Below are positions 12,717-23,999 of a stretch of DNA of 64,000 bases, piece after piece. A program made the translations under genes and the position numbers. Origin of the DNA: Ypsolopha sequella (taxonomy: Eukaryota; Arthropoda; Insecta; Lepidoptera; Ypsolophidae); contig OW203989.1 of the NCBI GenBank assembly GCA_934047225.1, positions 14,855,977-14,919,976 of the forward strand, written 5' to 3'. The number at the start of each line of letters is the position of its first letter. The first letter of the stretch is position 1. Below the pieces are notes generated by a model. It did no database searches. It was not told where the DNA came from and saw only the letters and a list, made by a program, of their open reading frames with translations.

Positions 12717-13419
12717 AATAAGTAATAAGTAGTAAACTGCAACAACATTTTGTTTTCCCGCCACAGCATTACAGTGCACAGTCACATAGAATGTCGTTGG
12801 TGCAGACTGAACAATTTGTTAAATGGCACCGTTTGAACGGGTGGGCGGAGTATAGCACGTGGTTACACAATTAAATCTCGTAGGGGTGTTGGATTAGGCG
12901 TTTGCTGAAAATGTAGATACGTAATTAAACTTTTTCGATATTTACAATTCACAAGACAAAGGCATTTAGCAATGTTATAGACGGGTTCGATTTTGATTCT
13001 TTTTTAACCAACTTCAAAAGCGACTCCCGTCCAAAGTTCGTCATTGTGAGTTAAAGAAAGACTTCCTTAAAAAACACAAATGTGAGGTTTTGCTGTTAAA
13101 GAGAACGTTATTGTGTTCGCAACGTTCTATTTGACAAAGAGAGTCACTCATTATCATGAAATTTGGGAATTGTTATACGTTGATCTATTCTCGTTTGAAA
13201 CTGATACTTGTAATGAAGGCCTTACAACTACATCTAAAATCGGCCAAATTCCAGAAAAAATGTGGTTTAGGGAAAAAGGTTATTATTTTTAATAATAGCC
13301 ATAAAAACATAAGGGATCTAAATTGGATTATTAATTTGCATTTAAACACCGAATGAACATCTATTTTCAATTCATCTGGTTCCTAAACCAATGCAATTGC
13401 CTCTTTCGCTGTACTGAAT

Positions 13420-13660
13420 ATCAATGAAGCTACGTTTATGTAGAACTAGCCTTTCCCCGGCGGCTCCACCCTCGTTTATTTATGCCCCGTTTTCGGCTTG
13501 GCCGTACTTTAGTAACACCGATTATATCCTATATGTTGACTGGGTAACTACGGTGATAATAAGGAAAACCACATCCCAATCCATTGAGTGGTTCCAACAG
13601 TTAAAACGAAACATACACACAGATAGAGAGGCAAAAATCCTAAAAATACTAGTTTGGCCT
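13420..13660 (+). repeat. Retroelement-like fragment, related to 54128-54500
   Basis: 'Agcctttccccggcggctcc', 'tttatgccccgttttcggct', a 'gttgac' block and 'attgagtggtt' followed by 'cacacagatagag' match, in order, the pieces around 54130-54500. This is typical of 3' portions of lepidopteran interspersed elements. Confidence 0.45.
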
Positions 13661-14693
13661 CACAATACTAATATTTAATCAATTTCATTCAAAAGTTTGC
13701 AAAAAAATTCAATGTACAGAGTACAGACACGATATCTTTACTACCTTATTTTTAGTTAGAAGGATATTTCATTTCTCTCATGGACATGCGTGAATGCGGA
13801 TATATGCGTATTGATTTCTTAAGGGGCTTTACAATGCTAAACTTTAGTCCTCCTCTGACGCTTTTTTTTTAATGTTTATCCTGATCTAATCAACGGCCGC
13901 GCCGTGAATTACTTCAGTTATTTTTAAATTACAGCTACATGAGGACTTAAGGGCCCGTTATCCCTGACATTGAGCACCTCATTTTTGCATCAAGTGGAAC
14001 TGAACTCTATGATCTTTTATCTTCTATATAAATAAAAATGAATTGCTGTTCGTTAGTCTCGCTAAAACTCGAGAACGGCTGAACCGATTTGGCTAATTTT
14101 AGTCTTGAAATATTTGTGGAAGTCCAGGGAAGGTTTAAGCGATGAGAAAATGTGGAAAAATTGCGAGGAAAATACTAAAAACGACAATTTTATTTTCCCA
14201 TACAAACTGTTCTTACCTGTCAAACATTTGATGTTCGCCCCGTCGCGTCGGTTCGGTATTTTAGGAATAAAAACATGTAGATCTAGATTAAATAAGGGTT
14301 TGGAATCGACAACATATATCCATAATAGTCTGATTATCGCGTATTTAGATTTAAAACATGTAAAATAATGACACTATAATGACACTTGGTTGTTGTGTTG
14401 GGTGCGTTCAGAAATATACTTTGAAACAGTAAAGTTCGCTATACGATCTGAAATTGGGTACTTCCCTAAAAATCAAATCAGCGACTCTTTATCAAATGTC
14501 AAAATGCCCCGATACTATGAAATTTGTATGAGGTTTTACATTATGACGTCACAGTTTTCTGTGATCAAACTGCTTTCTTTTTTCTTAGTTTTTAGCAATT
14601 ATAAAATTGTCAAACCCTCAAAAAAATCCTGATTCCAATTAACACCTGAAAAAAGATTCATAACTTGATTTGTCATTCTGATACTGCTTACAA

Positions 14694-15391
14694 TGCCGAG
14701 GAAAAAAACGACCTTACATAGGTCGTCGTAGTCGATCGAATGTGCGACGAGCTACCTCACGCGCTAATCGCACTGATGACCAGCGAGAGACTGATAATGA
14801 TAACAGTCGTATTAGTATGGCAGATTTGCATTCTAGAGTGAATTACAATGAAGTGGATAATAGGCATAGAATGGAACGAGTTCGGGCACATCGATCACAA
14901 CAGCAGCGAGCATGGGAAAATGAAATTTGATCGATTCCGCAGAATATGTCAATCATTTGTCAACATTGTAAAGCTTTAAAATACAGCGGTGAATTTGCAG
15001 GATTATGTTGTGCTGGTGGTAAAGTAAAATTGCCACAATTAGTCCCACCACCTGATCCATTAGACTCATTAGTTTTTGGGATGGTTGATTAATTGATTAC
15101 AGGTGCTGAAACCAACAAAAAAGTCAGTGCTATGAATTTTTATTCAAACAGAATCCGTGAAGGTGAAGTAAATCACATTTTGATGTGTCACGGCTTTTTC
15201 ATCAGTTTGCAGTTGCCATGTATGTCAAAATTGAGACTGAACAATTGACGTACATCCGTCTAAACCAACAGCAGCTTCGATCTGAAGAGTATATTCTTCT
15301 TCGCGATGATATTAATGCCGATGGCAATGCAAACAATGTGGGAAAAATGACAGTTTTGCCGGCCACTTACATTGGAAGGCCGCGCCACCAC
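14694..15391 (+). pseudogene. Helitron Rep/helicase N-terminal remnants
   Basis: The pieces fall in different frames. 14742-14930 encodes an Arg-rich start region (RRATSRANRTDDQRETDNDN...) as found at Helitron protein N-termini. 14947-15091 encodes a Cys motif CQHCKALKYSGEFAGLCC followed by a Pro-rich segment, the zinc-binding region that precedes Rep in animal Helitrons. 15194-15391 encodes FHQFAVAMYVKIETEQL and LPATYIGRPRHH, matching the region just upstream of the nuclease. A stop codon and frame breaks separate the pieces, and the HUH motif, catalytic tyrosines and helicase are absent. The copy cannot encode an active protein. Assignment to Helitron is firm and the exact family is not determined. 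Confidence 0.8.
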
Positions 15392-15562
15392 GGTGTCGTG
15401 CATTTGGGTATATTTGTTGTTACTAATACATATATGTCTGAAATAATATTCAATATGATACAATTCAAATATTTTTATTAAAGATATATAAATCAACCTT
15501 TACGGTAGGAACCATATTTTCTAAAATTTTCGCGATTGACACCTGAATCGGCAACATATCAA

Positions 15563-16040
15563 TTAATCTAACAGCAAATGCGAACCATGCTTGCTAAAGA
15601 TGTCTTGACCTGCCTCGCCAGGACTTGACGGCGTGGCGGAAGGCCTCGGTGACTCGGACAAATCTGGTAAAACCAGAATATTGCCGATGTTGTGCTCATG
15701 ACTTTCTTAAATCTCATCCAAATCCTTTAGTTCATCGGCAGTTAAATTAAATTCCTGAAAATGTTATTCCTTCAGATGATGACACAGATGATGATGATGG
15801 CATTGTTGAGACGAACTTCGGTTTTAATAACAGTTGTTGTTTCACTCGATTTTTTCGTTCCTTAGCCCTATTAATTCGTATTATTCGGCTCAAATTGTGA
15901 CCGCACTTTATACAAAACTTGAAGTTATCAGCGGTTATTGTAAAACATTCGTCGCATCTTTACAATTTTTTTGTGCAACTAGGACAGGTACTTCTGTTGT
16001 TCTGCCGTTCTATCCACTTTTTACAAAAGGCACAATGCAT
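15563..16040 (-). pseudogene. Broken double zinc-ribbon protein inside Helitron 1
   Basis: Read on the minus strand from an ATG at 16040, the frame gives MHCAFCKKWIERQNNRSTCP and the second half CPSC of a CxxC-x12-CxxC ribbon. After 26 codons comes an in-frame TAA (15960-15962). The same frame then continues with a second ribbon, CDEC-x10-CIKC, and a basic stretch (RIIRINRAKERKNRVKQQ). After a frame change near 15755 it continues as an acidic helix (NLTADELKDLDE), has another stop, and ends in a Ser/Pro-rich tail (DLSESPRPSATPSSPGEAGQ). Four evenly spaced CxxC knuckles are hard to get by chance. It lies antisense to the Helitron protein. It could be a host gene fragment captured by the Helitron or an accessory gene of the element; I do not recognise the protein family. 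Confidence 0.5.
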
Positions 16041-17103
16041 TGTTAAAAGTTAACTATAACTTCTGAAAAATAGTTTTGAAATATCAATTATATTTTCTTG
16101 GAAAGTTCGGTGACAGTGACACTGACAGTCAATGTTGGCAGGTTACTATTACGTTTAGTAATGTGGCGTAATCGATACAGACAAAAAAAATAGGCTGGTA
16201 CCTTATTTGTTAATATAAGTGTCTATAATCTAATATAATGTCTCATGCAAAATAAGTATGAACATTAAGCTGAACATGTGTGCGTGATTTGCCCACTCTT
16301 TCCGCCCACTATGGAGCCGATACTTAGACTATCTGATGATGCCTTTATAAAGCTGCCGGCTCTGAAATACATACATATGGTTTAAATTAATATGGTTTAT
16401 ATTAAGAGGTAAGTGATACGAAGTTCACCGGGTCAGCTAGTTATAGTATAAAATATAAAATATAATATAAAATAGTGCCGTGGCTATTACGAAAACCTTT
16501 ACATCGCGCGCTCTTAAAAAACACGTTTTTTGCTCAAAAAACGTTTTTACAATGAAATTAAAACTATCAGCAAAAGTACTTGAATTTTCTTTAATTTTCT
16601 GTAACTTTTTTACGATTTGGTAATGTAAATTTTATATAAAACGAAAAAAACATGAAAATCCAACCAGGTTTCTGCTTTTTTTTGATCAAGCAAAGTATAA
16701 CGCATTGCGTTTTTAACCACAAAAAAATCTGCAGAAAGGATGTATCTAAGTATATATATTTTTTAGACACAAAATATTACAATTTCATGGTTTAAAGTGA
16801 ATCAGAAAAGATAGAAAATTGGGATAAGCCCCCCTTAATCCATATTTTGTTAAAATTGTGATGTATTAGTTTCGTTTTAATCGGTTCAGAAATATGGGAG
16901 CTGAAAAACGTTTATCGTAATTTTCATACTTTTTAAAATTAATTTATTTGTAAGAAGATTAAAAGTATGCATATTTTTGAAGTGTCATTAATAATGGTAT
17001 TTAGTGAAAAAACACACCACATTTTTTCAAAATTATATAATCTGCACAGACGGAACTGAATCCAAACTTAAAGCAAAATTAAAGTTTAGCATAGTGGAGC
17101 CCC

Positions 17104-18600
17104 TTAAATAATTAAATCATCATTTAATAAAATCAGTTATATTGTTCAGTCTAATAATATAATTATGATAATGGTATATAAGAGTTTTTCTGTGTAATAA
17201 TGCTATTTTATTATGGTATATATAGGTATTTTATGGGAACGGTGAAATGGCCTTAGAATACATACACATATCATAGGCAAAAACTTACTAAAGGTAAAGA
17301 TATGGAAATGACTGGCTTCACCTTTAAGGCTGCTAAGACAAAAACATCGCCCTTTGCCAAGAATTTTTTAAATTATTTCCATTAGCAAAGGTTGTCCATT
17401 TTGTCACCACTTTACTTTTTTTTGATGAAATTATATAATAATTTGAATAATAAATTTACTATGGTATGACAGTCATTCCCTGGAAATACGGCACACAAGT
17501 TGCTTGTGTGAGACGCAACATGCGTTGACACTCTTGCCCCGTCCCACATTCAAGTCACGGCCGCCAGGCCTCGCAGTTCTGAGTACATGTTTGAGCTTTT
17601 TGGTGTCGAAACTCTTGGGCCGTGGGGTCACGAGGCGAAATGTCTTTTTAAAGAATTTCTTCGCGGCTGGTTGACGTTTCCGATCCAAGAGCTGGCGCAT
17701 AGTTTGTGCAACGTCTAAGTTTAACTATTCAAAGAGGGAATGCTGCCAGTTTTCTGGGAACCCTGTCACAAGTATGAGTTTTAAAGTGCATGACAAGGTA
17801 CCAGAAAGTTTGCACAGCCTGAACGAAAAACCTTTCAAAAGACAGATAAAGGCATTCCTATAAAAAAAAGCTTATTATTGTATTGACGATTTCCTAAAAT
17901 AAAGGATAAAAATGCCTCCACAGACTCTTAAATATATAAATTAATTATTTCTGACATGTTCATTTTATTGTAAGCTATGACATATTTATTATTTTACTGA
18001 ATACATTTTACAGAATGTATCGTCTTCTATGTCTAGCTTATAAACAGCTAATTATACTTTTTATGTATTGACTTCAGTACATAATTATGTACTTATGCAA
18101 GAAATAATGTTGTTTAATAATTATGTTATCAATTGTGTACACATATTTGTAAATTTTGACTTGTATAAGTGCGAATTGTTTCACCTGTGTACTAAAATAA
18201 ATGAATCTGATTCTGAAAACAAGACGGCCATGATCTAACGAAATTTTTTTGTTGGAAAATATTTTAATTTAGATTAGTTTCATTTTATTTCATGGATAGG
18301 TTTATTTGATTTATAGGATAGTTTTTACTTATTATTATGTTTTGTAAGTTTTTGTGTTCAAGTACAGATCATGGTGGAATATATTTTTGTGTTTTATTTG
18401 AAAATATTAAAATGAGGCAAATAGTTTTTTATTATGTATCCCGGTTAACTTAATGTGGAAAAATGAAATTCAACGGATACAATCCGTATAAAAGTATGTT
18501 CTATGCTTATTTTAGATGGGATGCACAGAACATAGGGATGGTATATTAATTTTAATTTTCGTACTCAATTATTAAAAAAAAATGTTCAATTACATAACAA
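17104..18600. other. AT-rich stretch with one candidate small frame
   Basis: Apart from the GC-richer block at 17473-17700, described separately, I see only a possible 3'-end-like segment at about 17940-18230, ending 'actaaaataaatgaatctga'. It resembles a retroelement or gene tail with a polyadenylation signal, but no upstream coding region can be linked to it. Confidence 0.35.
17473..17700 (-). CDS. Hypothetical small basic protein (75 codons)
   Basis: An ATG at 17700 opens 75 codons with strong Arg/Lys content near the N-terminus (RQLLDRKRQPAAKKFFKK). Base composition is clearly GC-richer than the AT-rich surroundings, which is why I keep it. There are no signal peptide, membrane segment or domain motifs that I recognise, and no clear polyadenylation signal just downstream. 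It may be an exon of an unseen gene, a fossil of a mobile element, or a chance frame in a GC-rich patch. Confidence 0.2.
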   Translation of the reverse strand: MRQLLDRKRQPAAKKFFKKTFRLVTPRPKSFDTKKLKHVLRTARPGGRDLNVGRGKSVNACCVSHKQLVCRISRE

Positions 18601-18611
18601 AAATACGTTAA

Positions 18612-18976
18612 GGTTAAACGTCAGTAGCATTTAACTTTATTTTTATTGTTTAGAAATTTAAAATTGAAAAGCATTTTGGTCTGTGCCATTTGACGCCAAT
18701 ATTTCAATATAAGTGAGGTTTATAAAGCAAGAGTTCGAAATTGTATACAAACACAAATTAGTCATGATCTTCTCAAAACCAACTAAAAATGCTGTTTTTA
18801 CTTTGTTAGGACCAGATCATGACTAATTGTGCATTAAATTTTAAATTCGTGCTTAATTAACCTCACTTGTACTGAACAATTGGCGTCAACTGACACATAC
18901 CTAAATGTTTTTCAATTTTTAACTTCTAAGCAAAAATGCAAAGTTAAGTTATGCACTTCACGCTAAGCTACTGTTG
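18612..18976. mobile_element. TTAA-flanked fold-back element (365 bp)
   Basis: Inverted arms carry 'gtcagtagc', 'tttaacttt', 'ttgacgccaata' and 'tagtcatgatct' on the left, with their complements ('gctactg', 'aaagttaa', 'ttggcgtcaa', 'agatcatgacta') on the right. TTAA lies at 18608-18611 and 18977-18980. It is related to the larger element at 43413-44452, which begins with the same GGTTAAACGTCAG. Confidence 0.55.
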
Positions 18977-18999
18977 TTAATGCTTAAATTAATAGCCTT

Positions 19000-20200
19000 A
19001 TTCAGGACTGCAGCCATAAGAAGTAAATAAATGATTGGTTTTTATCAGAGCTTAGTGGTTTTTTTACTTTGTATTCAATGGTTGCTCTACTACAAGACTA
19101 ACAAAGTTTGAAATTTTGGAAAAATAAATCATATTTTACCAGTTTTGATATACCTTTACAGTTTTTAAATAAACCTACAATATTTTAAAAGCTCTTCTAT
19201 ATACTCACAGAACCCAAAAAAAGTTAACGGGCCACCGAATAAATATCTCCCTTTGTAACGTGTCATCCCATTCGCACTGTAATAAAGGACTGTAATCCCC
19301 AAAACGTCTTTCATTTTCTTTTCATAAAGTATGAAACGAGATGATATTAAATGTTTTCCTTTCAATGAGATTGTCTGCGTGAGCTTGGATTTATTTTTGG
19401 GGTTTTGAGCACCTGAAAGTCGATTGGAAATATTTATAAAAAATGTTGTAATGTATATGACACGATGAAAATCTGTAGAATATGGTAAAAAAACACAAAA
19501 CTGCAAAGGATGGACGACAGGCCACTTTATTTGTGAAACTACCCTCGACAACTTCCCCTTTACCAAAGGTTAGATGGTAGAAAATACTTGTAGTGACACA
19601 GTATGTAATTTGAATACGCAACCTAATTGCGACGCATCGAGCCCGCTGCCCGCGGACGGCAGTCATCTCCCAGCTTTCGTGTGACATACGTGTCATGCAT
19701 ACTTACCTGTAATTATTACGAGAAAACCAATACAAACACCAAGTTTTACCTACTCAAAGACTTTTTTTATTTCACTTCATATTATACATATTGGTACAGT
19801 AGGAAACATCATAAAGACATTAAATTCAGTCTAACCAGACCCATTAATAGCAAAGTGGTGACCCCGACGTGTAAATAGTATTAAGTTCGCCTTTATATAT
19901 TTTTTTGTTTAAAGATCTTTTTATTATTATAACAAACGTATAAAATAAAATAAAATAATATTTGTATTTTTATGAGTCACCTGGTTAATATCCCATGGCT
20001 GGGGGAAGACATTCCTGAGTATACTAATCCTGATCCTAGGCAACATAATTACCAGCTAGATCTGATATTTCTGTTTAGGTTTGCCCAGCTGCCGCCGATA
20101 ACCGACGTCTGGCAAGGTGCGAACTGTAAGAATTGCTCCCGCTTTGTTTAAATATATTAAATTTATTTGTGTTAAAATAAGCAAATTTCCTCTTTTTAGG
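19000..20200. other. Non-coding stretch
   Basis: Open frames on the minus strand between 19165 and 19696 have no recognisable domains and overlap each other. I do not call them genes. Confidence 0.4.
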
Positions 20201-20240
20201 GTTTCGTACCTCAAAATGAAAAAACAGAACCCTTATAGGT

Positions 20241-20400
20241 TCATGATTTATATAAAAACGGCTCACCTCAATACGTGTTATGATCGGGAAAGCCGAAAGT
20301 CTTTACTCGCCCAGATGAAGGCAATCTAAATCTGCTGAAACTGGTCGGCTTTCCCGATCATAACACGTATTGAGGTGAGCCGTTTTTATATAAATCATGA
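20241..20400. repeat. Perfect 56-bp inverted repeat with 48-bp loop
   Basis: Positions 20241-20296 are the exact reverse complement of 20345-20400, with no mismatch by my reading. The arms contain 'cggctcacctcaatacgtgt'. It sits next to fragments of the 'gggttccgta' repeat (about 20200 and 20680). No flanking duplication is seen. Confidence 0.85.
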
Positions 20401-20673
20401 ATTATCCTCAAGTCTCATTTATTTTTTTACCTTATATTAATCACATAATTAATTTCATACAGCTCACCATGAAAACCTGTAGGACACTTCTAGTTGACTT
20501 AGAAACACGAAATTTCCTTCACAGGTATAGGAAAAAAATCTAAAATAAATTCTTTTAGAAGTAATTTGAGCCTACATAATTATTCCCTATAGATACATAG
20601 AGTTGAATAGATCGTAAGTGTCAAGTAAAATTGGTCGTTGCAACTGCAAGTGGAATAAGTTTGTCTTTTAAAT

Positions 20674-20725
20674 TATATAAACGGAACCCTCAGGGCCCAG
20701 TCCTACTCGCACTTGACCGGTTTTA
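20674..20725 (-). mobile_element. Fragment of the 'gggttccgta' element
   Basis: On the plus strand 'acggaaccct' is followed by 'ctactcgcacttgaccggtt', the reverse complement of the element's 5' end. Confidence 0.5.
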
Positions 20726-20864
20726 TTTATTAAGCTGAACGTCAACTAGAATTTAGTATAACACTTACGTTGCCCCTGATTCAAATTCAAATACAAAATT
20801 CGAATTCAAATTCAAATACAACCTTATGCGTAGGTATACCTATATATGCGTTAAGGCTACGTCG

Positions 20865-20960
20865 CATGTCCACTACATCTACGAAACGGGAAAACTACGA
20901 GGTCATAGCACTTGCTACGACGTAGCAAAAAGTGGACGCGAATGATTGTGCCTAGTTTGG
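20865..20960 (+). repeat. Terminal fragment of repeat family B
   Basis: 'Tagcacttgctacgacgtag' and the neighbouring 'ctacgtcgc' match the start of the family B copy at 50310-50540. Confidence 0.45.
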
Positions 20961-21000
20961 CTGTGGCATTGACAATGAGCATTTATTTTATTTTTTATTT

Positions 21001-21410
21001 TTTATTACCCTTCTCGAAGAGCTGATGTTGGGCTCAACTGTGGAGGTACTTCCATCACCATATTCGGGGAAGATTAAGAGGACAGCTCTCAAACAGGCAT
21101 AACCAGGTGGCCCACCATACCTGGAACGGATTGATAGTGGTAAATCTATCCCAAATAGCCAGGTTTTATATAAAACAGACTGGTGACGGGCAGCAGCTTT
21201 ACCGGTAGGAGGGTTTTGGCATCGCGCTCAACAACCCGCCTGCCCAGCATGTGTGAGTATGGGCAGCACTTCCAGGATTAGCGAAATCTTGGAAAGGCCT
21301 ATGTCCAACAGTAGACGAAGACAGGCTGATGGATGAGTACCGAAAGACCTTCAAAAGGATTGCCCACTCTAGTTGTACCGTGAGCATAGACCAACCACAC
21401 ACACGACATA
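21001..21410 (+). mobile_element. Decayed LINE 3' fragment (RTE-like)
   Basis: 'Cttggaaaggcctatgtcca' followed by 'acagtagacg' and 'ctgatggatga' corresponds to the end of the LINE open frame seen at 43485-43622 (encoding EAYVQQWT), here with a stop codon. The upstream region (ggcagcagctttaccgg) is typical of sequence found with such tails in Lepidoptera. Confidence 0.5.
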
Positions 21411-21571
21411 TTGCACCATATTGTATGGGATTTCAGCTATGTCATGTCCGAATAAAGACGGTGATAGTGTGTAAGTGAGAGGTGGATAGAATAGAACAGA
21501 AGGCATATTTATTCCCAAGGTTTATTGATATGGTTTGTAAGAGATTTAACTACCTACGTAAATAATTGCTT

Positions 21572-21953
21572 TTTCAATGCAAGTGCTCGTAAATGCCCAC
21601 TTTTTATGCATCAAAACCGAGCAGAATGTCGATTATTTTGCCCTAGAGCTTTATTATTATTTTTTTTTATTATTTATTTACAATGGTTGGCTTATCTGCA
21701 GCCTTTTCTGTGTACTATAAATGTTATACTTTTTTTTCCACTGTTTAACGGCTCTGGATACAGTCCTTTAGAGCAAATCATAATTTAAAGTTTACAAGAT
21801 TATATTTGTTTTATTTCCTCACACTATGCATTGAAAAACGTAGTATGATAGACGGGCGTAAGGGCAATAAATTACTCGGTTACGTTTCGTAAATCGTCCT
21901 CGTAATTTATTTCTTTTCGCCCTTGTAGCATAAACTACTATTACAGTTGTGAA
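21572..21953 (+). repeat. Dispersed repeat family A, copy 3
   Basis: This is a plus-strand copy of the family at 411-828, starting at 'ttttcaatgcaagtgctcgt'. The 'aacactcgctacgctcgtgt' part is lost: the sequence passes from 'ctcggttacgttt' directly to 'cgtaaatcgtcctcg'. Confidence 0.6.
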
Positions 21954-23670
21954 CCTATTTAATGTGCTCTGACTGAAGGTAATATAGGGCCCCTAGGGCA
22001 CTTTACTTTTGAACGTAATGGTCTGGAATGGTCTCCAAACTTACTAATAGTGTCGAACTTGTAGTTCAAATATAGTTTATGTCCTCCATTTACGTAAAAG
22101 CCATTTATATCATCAAAATTATAAAGTTTGGTTGCTCAAACAAAATTGCTTTTGAATTTATTCTATGGGAAGGGAATTAGGGTTAATAGTTGTTAATACT
22201 TAAGTTTTATTTATACTTAGTTTAAGAACAATATTTTGTATGAAACTGATTCACTGAATAGTCAAGCTTGCCTTTAACGGGGCTAAGGTTTGGTAAATCA
22301 TAAAAATAATATTTTTATTCGCAATAATTATGTCATATCCGTTTGCTTTTTTTCTAAGACGCCGCCTCCCAACGCAGCGTCTCTTGAAAATAACTCTATT
22401 GAAAAAATTATTTCTCTTAAACGGTATAATATATTGTTATTTTAACTATGAAGAAAAAAATTAATACTTGCGATTATCGGATCTTGGTGAAACATCATCA
22501 TGGATGAATAAAACGCTTGTGCCATTTCACATTTCCCTATTACCCAATTAGTTTCGCTTTATCAGCATTTTCAACAGTACAAATGTTTTATTCAAGAACA
22601 ACTTTATTGTAGGAAATTCTTCTCGTGTATACAGCATGAAAACATTGTCTAAAGTCAAGCTGTTTTTTGATAAACATTTGTTATTTTTTTGAAACCATGA
22701 ATGGAGTTACAAGGAAAACACTGCTTCGAAAAATAAAATATGGAAATTTTTTTCCATCCCTCGCGTCCATGTGAAAAGTTTTCTCCTACTTTGCGCTTTT
22801 CGGAGACCCAGCGACGTCTTAGTATAGTTTAGCACGCTGATATGAACTTTATTTTAATATAGTTTCTGTCGATATTTGTACCGACACAAGTCGACTCAAA
22901 GTCGTTGGCGGCAACCTGCCTCTTAAGTTTTTGAATACTTGAAGATAAAGCCTTGACGTGCTCGGTCTACGTAAAGTTTTCGTGAAGAATGAAATAGGTA
23001 TTCTATTGCACTACTAATAGTACGTAAATAATTACGTTTAAGGTTCAAGGTATTTGCAGATTCATTTCTGTGGATGCAATTAAATGTCCAGGTAGTCAGA
23101 AGGTTGTGTCCTGGAAGTTATTGACACAAGTTGAATGACAGGCTACCTATTGGCAGTTCTTATTGCAGTGTTATAGCTGTTGAAGTCGTTTACAAATGGA
23201 TACTTTAAACTGCTGATGACTGTACAATCTATTAATCACCAAGTGTATGCACGTACACCCAACGATGTAAAAATAATTATTTTACAAAGAATATTTTTTC
23301 AAGTTGTATTTTTAGATAATACCCTTAGTAATACTGTCATAGCGAAACCGGTTGGGCAGAGTAAATAATAATAAAAGATTTGTGGAAAAGAACAAGTGCT
23401 TTTCTTAACAAAAAATGCCGACAATCATAACGATTAAGAGTATGTAAATTCAATTCGAATGGTTGTTATAAATGCGATCTGAAAATATTATTTTACTAAC
23501 CAACTATTTATAGTATCCCAAGAGTACTTTAGATTTAATATATGTACGTACACGATATTGAGGGCCAATGAAAGTTATTGCAACATCGAGGTCCAAGGGC
23601 GAATCCGGGATAAGATTTTGGAGGGTCTTTCTTACAAAGTTTATCACAAAGAAAAAAAAGTTTTTAGGTG
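21954..23670. other. Non-coding stretch with one repeat fragment
   Basis: At about 22740-22915 on the minus strand lies a diverged family B fragment ('ggtacaaatatcgacagaaa' and 'ggacgcgagggatgg' on that strand). I see nothing else that can be supported. Confidence 0.4.
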
Positions 23671-23676
23671 CCTTAA

Positions 23677-23982
23677 GAGACCTGCGAAGCAATCCTAGTT
23701 CATACAATTACAAAACCATTTGTAAATCATAGATATTCTTAAGATAGTGTGTATTTATTCCGATTGTATTACAGAATATCTAGGTTCCCAAATTAATAAC
23801 ACTGATTTAAACATGAAATATGAACAAAATAAGCTTTTTTGGGAATTTTAAATTGCTTACATGTCTTCTTTACATCAGTGTCCTTACAAAATATATATTT
23901 GGGAATATAATAAGAATATCTGTGATTTACAAATGGTTTTGGTATTTCGTTTGTATAAACTAGGATTGCCCCGCAGGTCTCG
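23677..23982. mobile_element. TTAA-flanked fold-back element (306 bp)
   Basis: The left arm (gagacctgcgaagcaatcct, then 'accatttgtaaatca') pairs with the right arm ('tgatttacaaatggt', then 'aggattgccccgcaggtctc'). TTAA is found at 23673-23676 and 23983-23986. One end has lost or gained one base. I infer a piggyBac-type MITE. Confidence 0.6.
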
Positions 23983-23999
23983 TTAAGTATTGAGGCGCT

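Larger units (their letters stand above)
14020..16440 (+). mobile_element. Helitron 1, degenerate (2421 bp)
   Basis: The 5' end starts TCTTCTATATAAATAAAAAT and continues with 'gagaacggctgaaccgattt', a start typical of lepidopteran Helitrons. The 3' end is 'gaagttcaccgggtcagctag'-like, closing CTAG at 16437-16440. The flanking bases are A at 14019 and T at 16441, the expected A|T insertion point, and no target duplication is made. Inside are decayed pieces of a Rep/helicase protein on the plus strand and a broken zinc-ribbon frame on the minus strand. The HUH nuclease core and the helicase are missing. Confidence 0.85.
13823..17103. mobile_element. TTAA-flanked TIR element split by a Helitron
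   Basis: The left end GGGGCTTTACAATGCTAAAC (13823 on) is the near reverse complement of the right end 'gtttagcatagtggagcccc' (ending 17103). TTAA lies immediately outside both (13819-13822 and 17104-17107). Without the Helitron at 14020-16440 the element would be about 860 bp. It has no transposase frame, so it is a non-autonomous piggyBac-like element. The Helitron inserted about 200 bp from the left end and must be younger than this host element. Confidence 0.65.

Noticed and set aside
19165..19696. Overlapping minus-strand frames of 101 and 133 codons
   Set aside because: No recognisable domain, overlapping in different frames, and no codon bias apart from AT richness.
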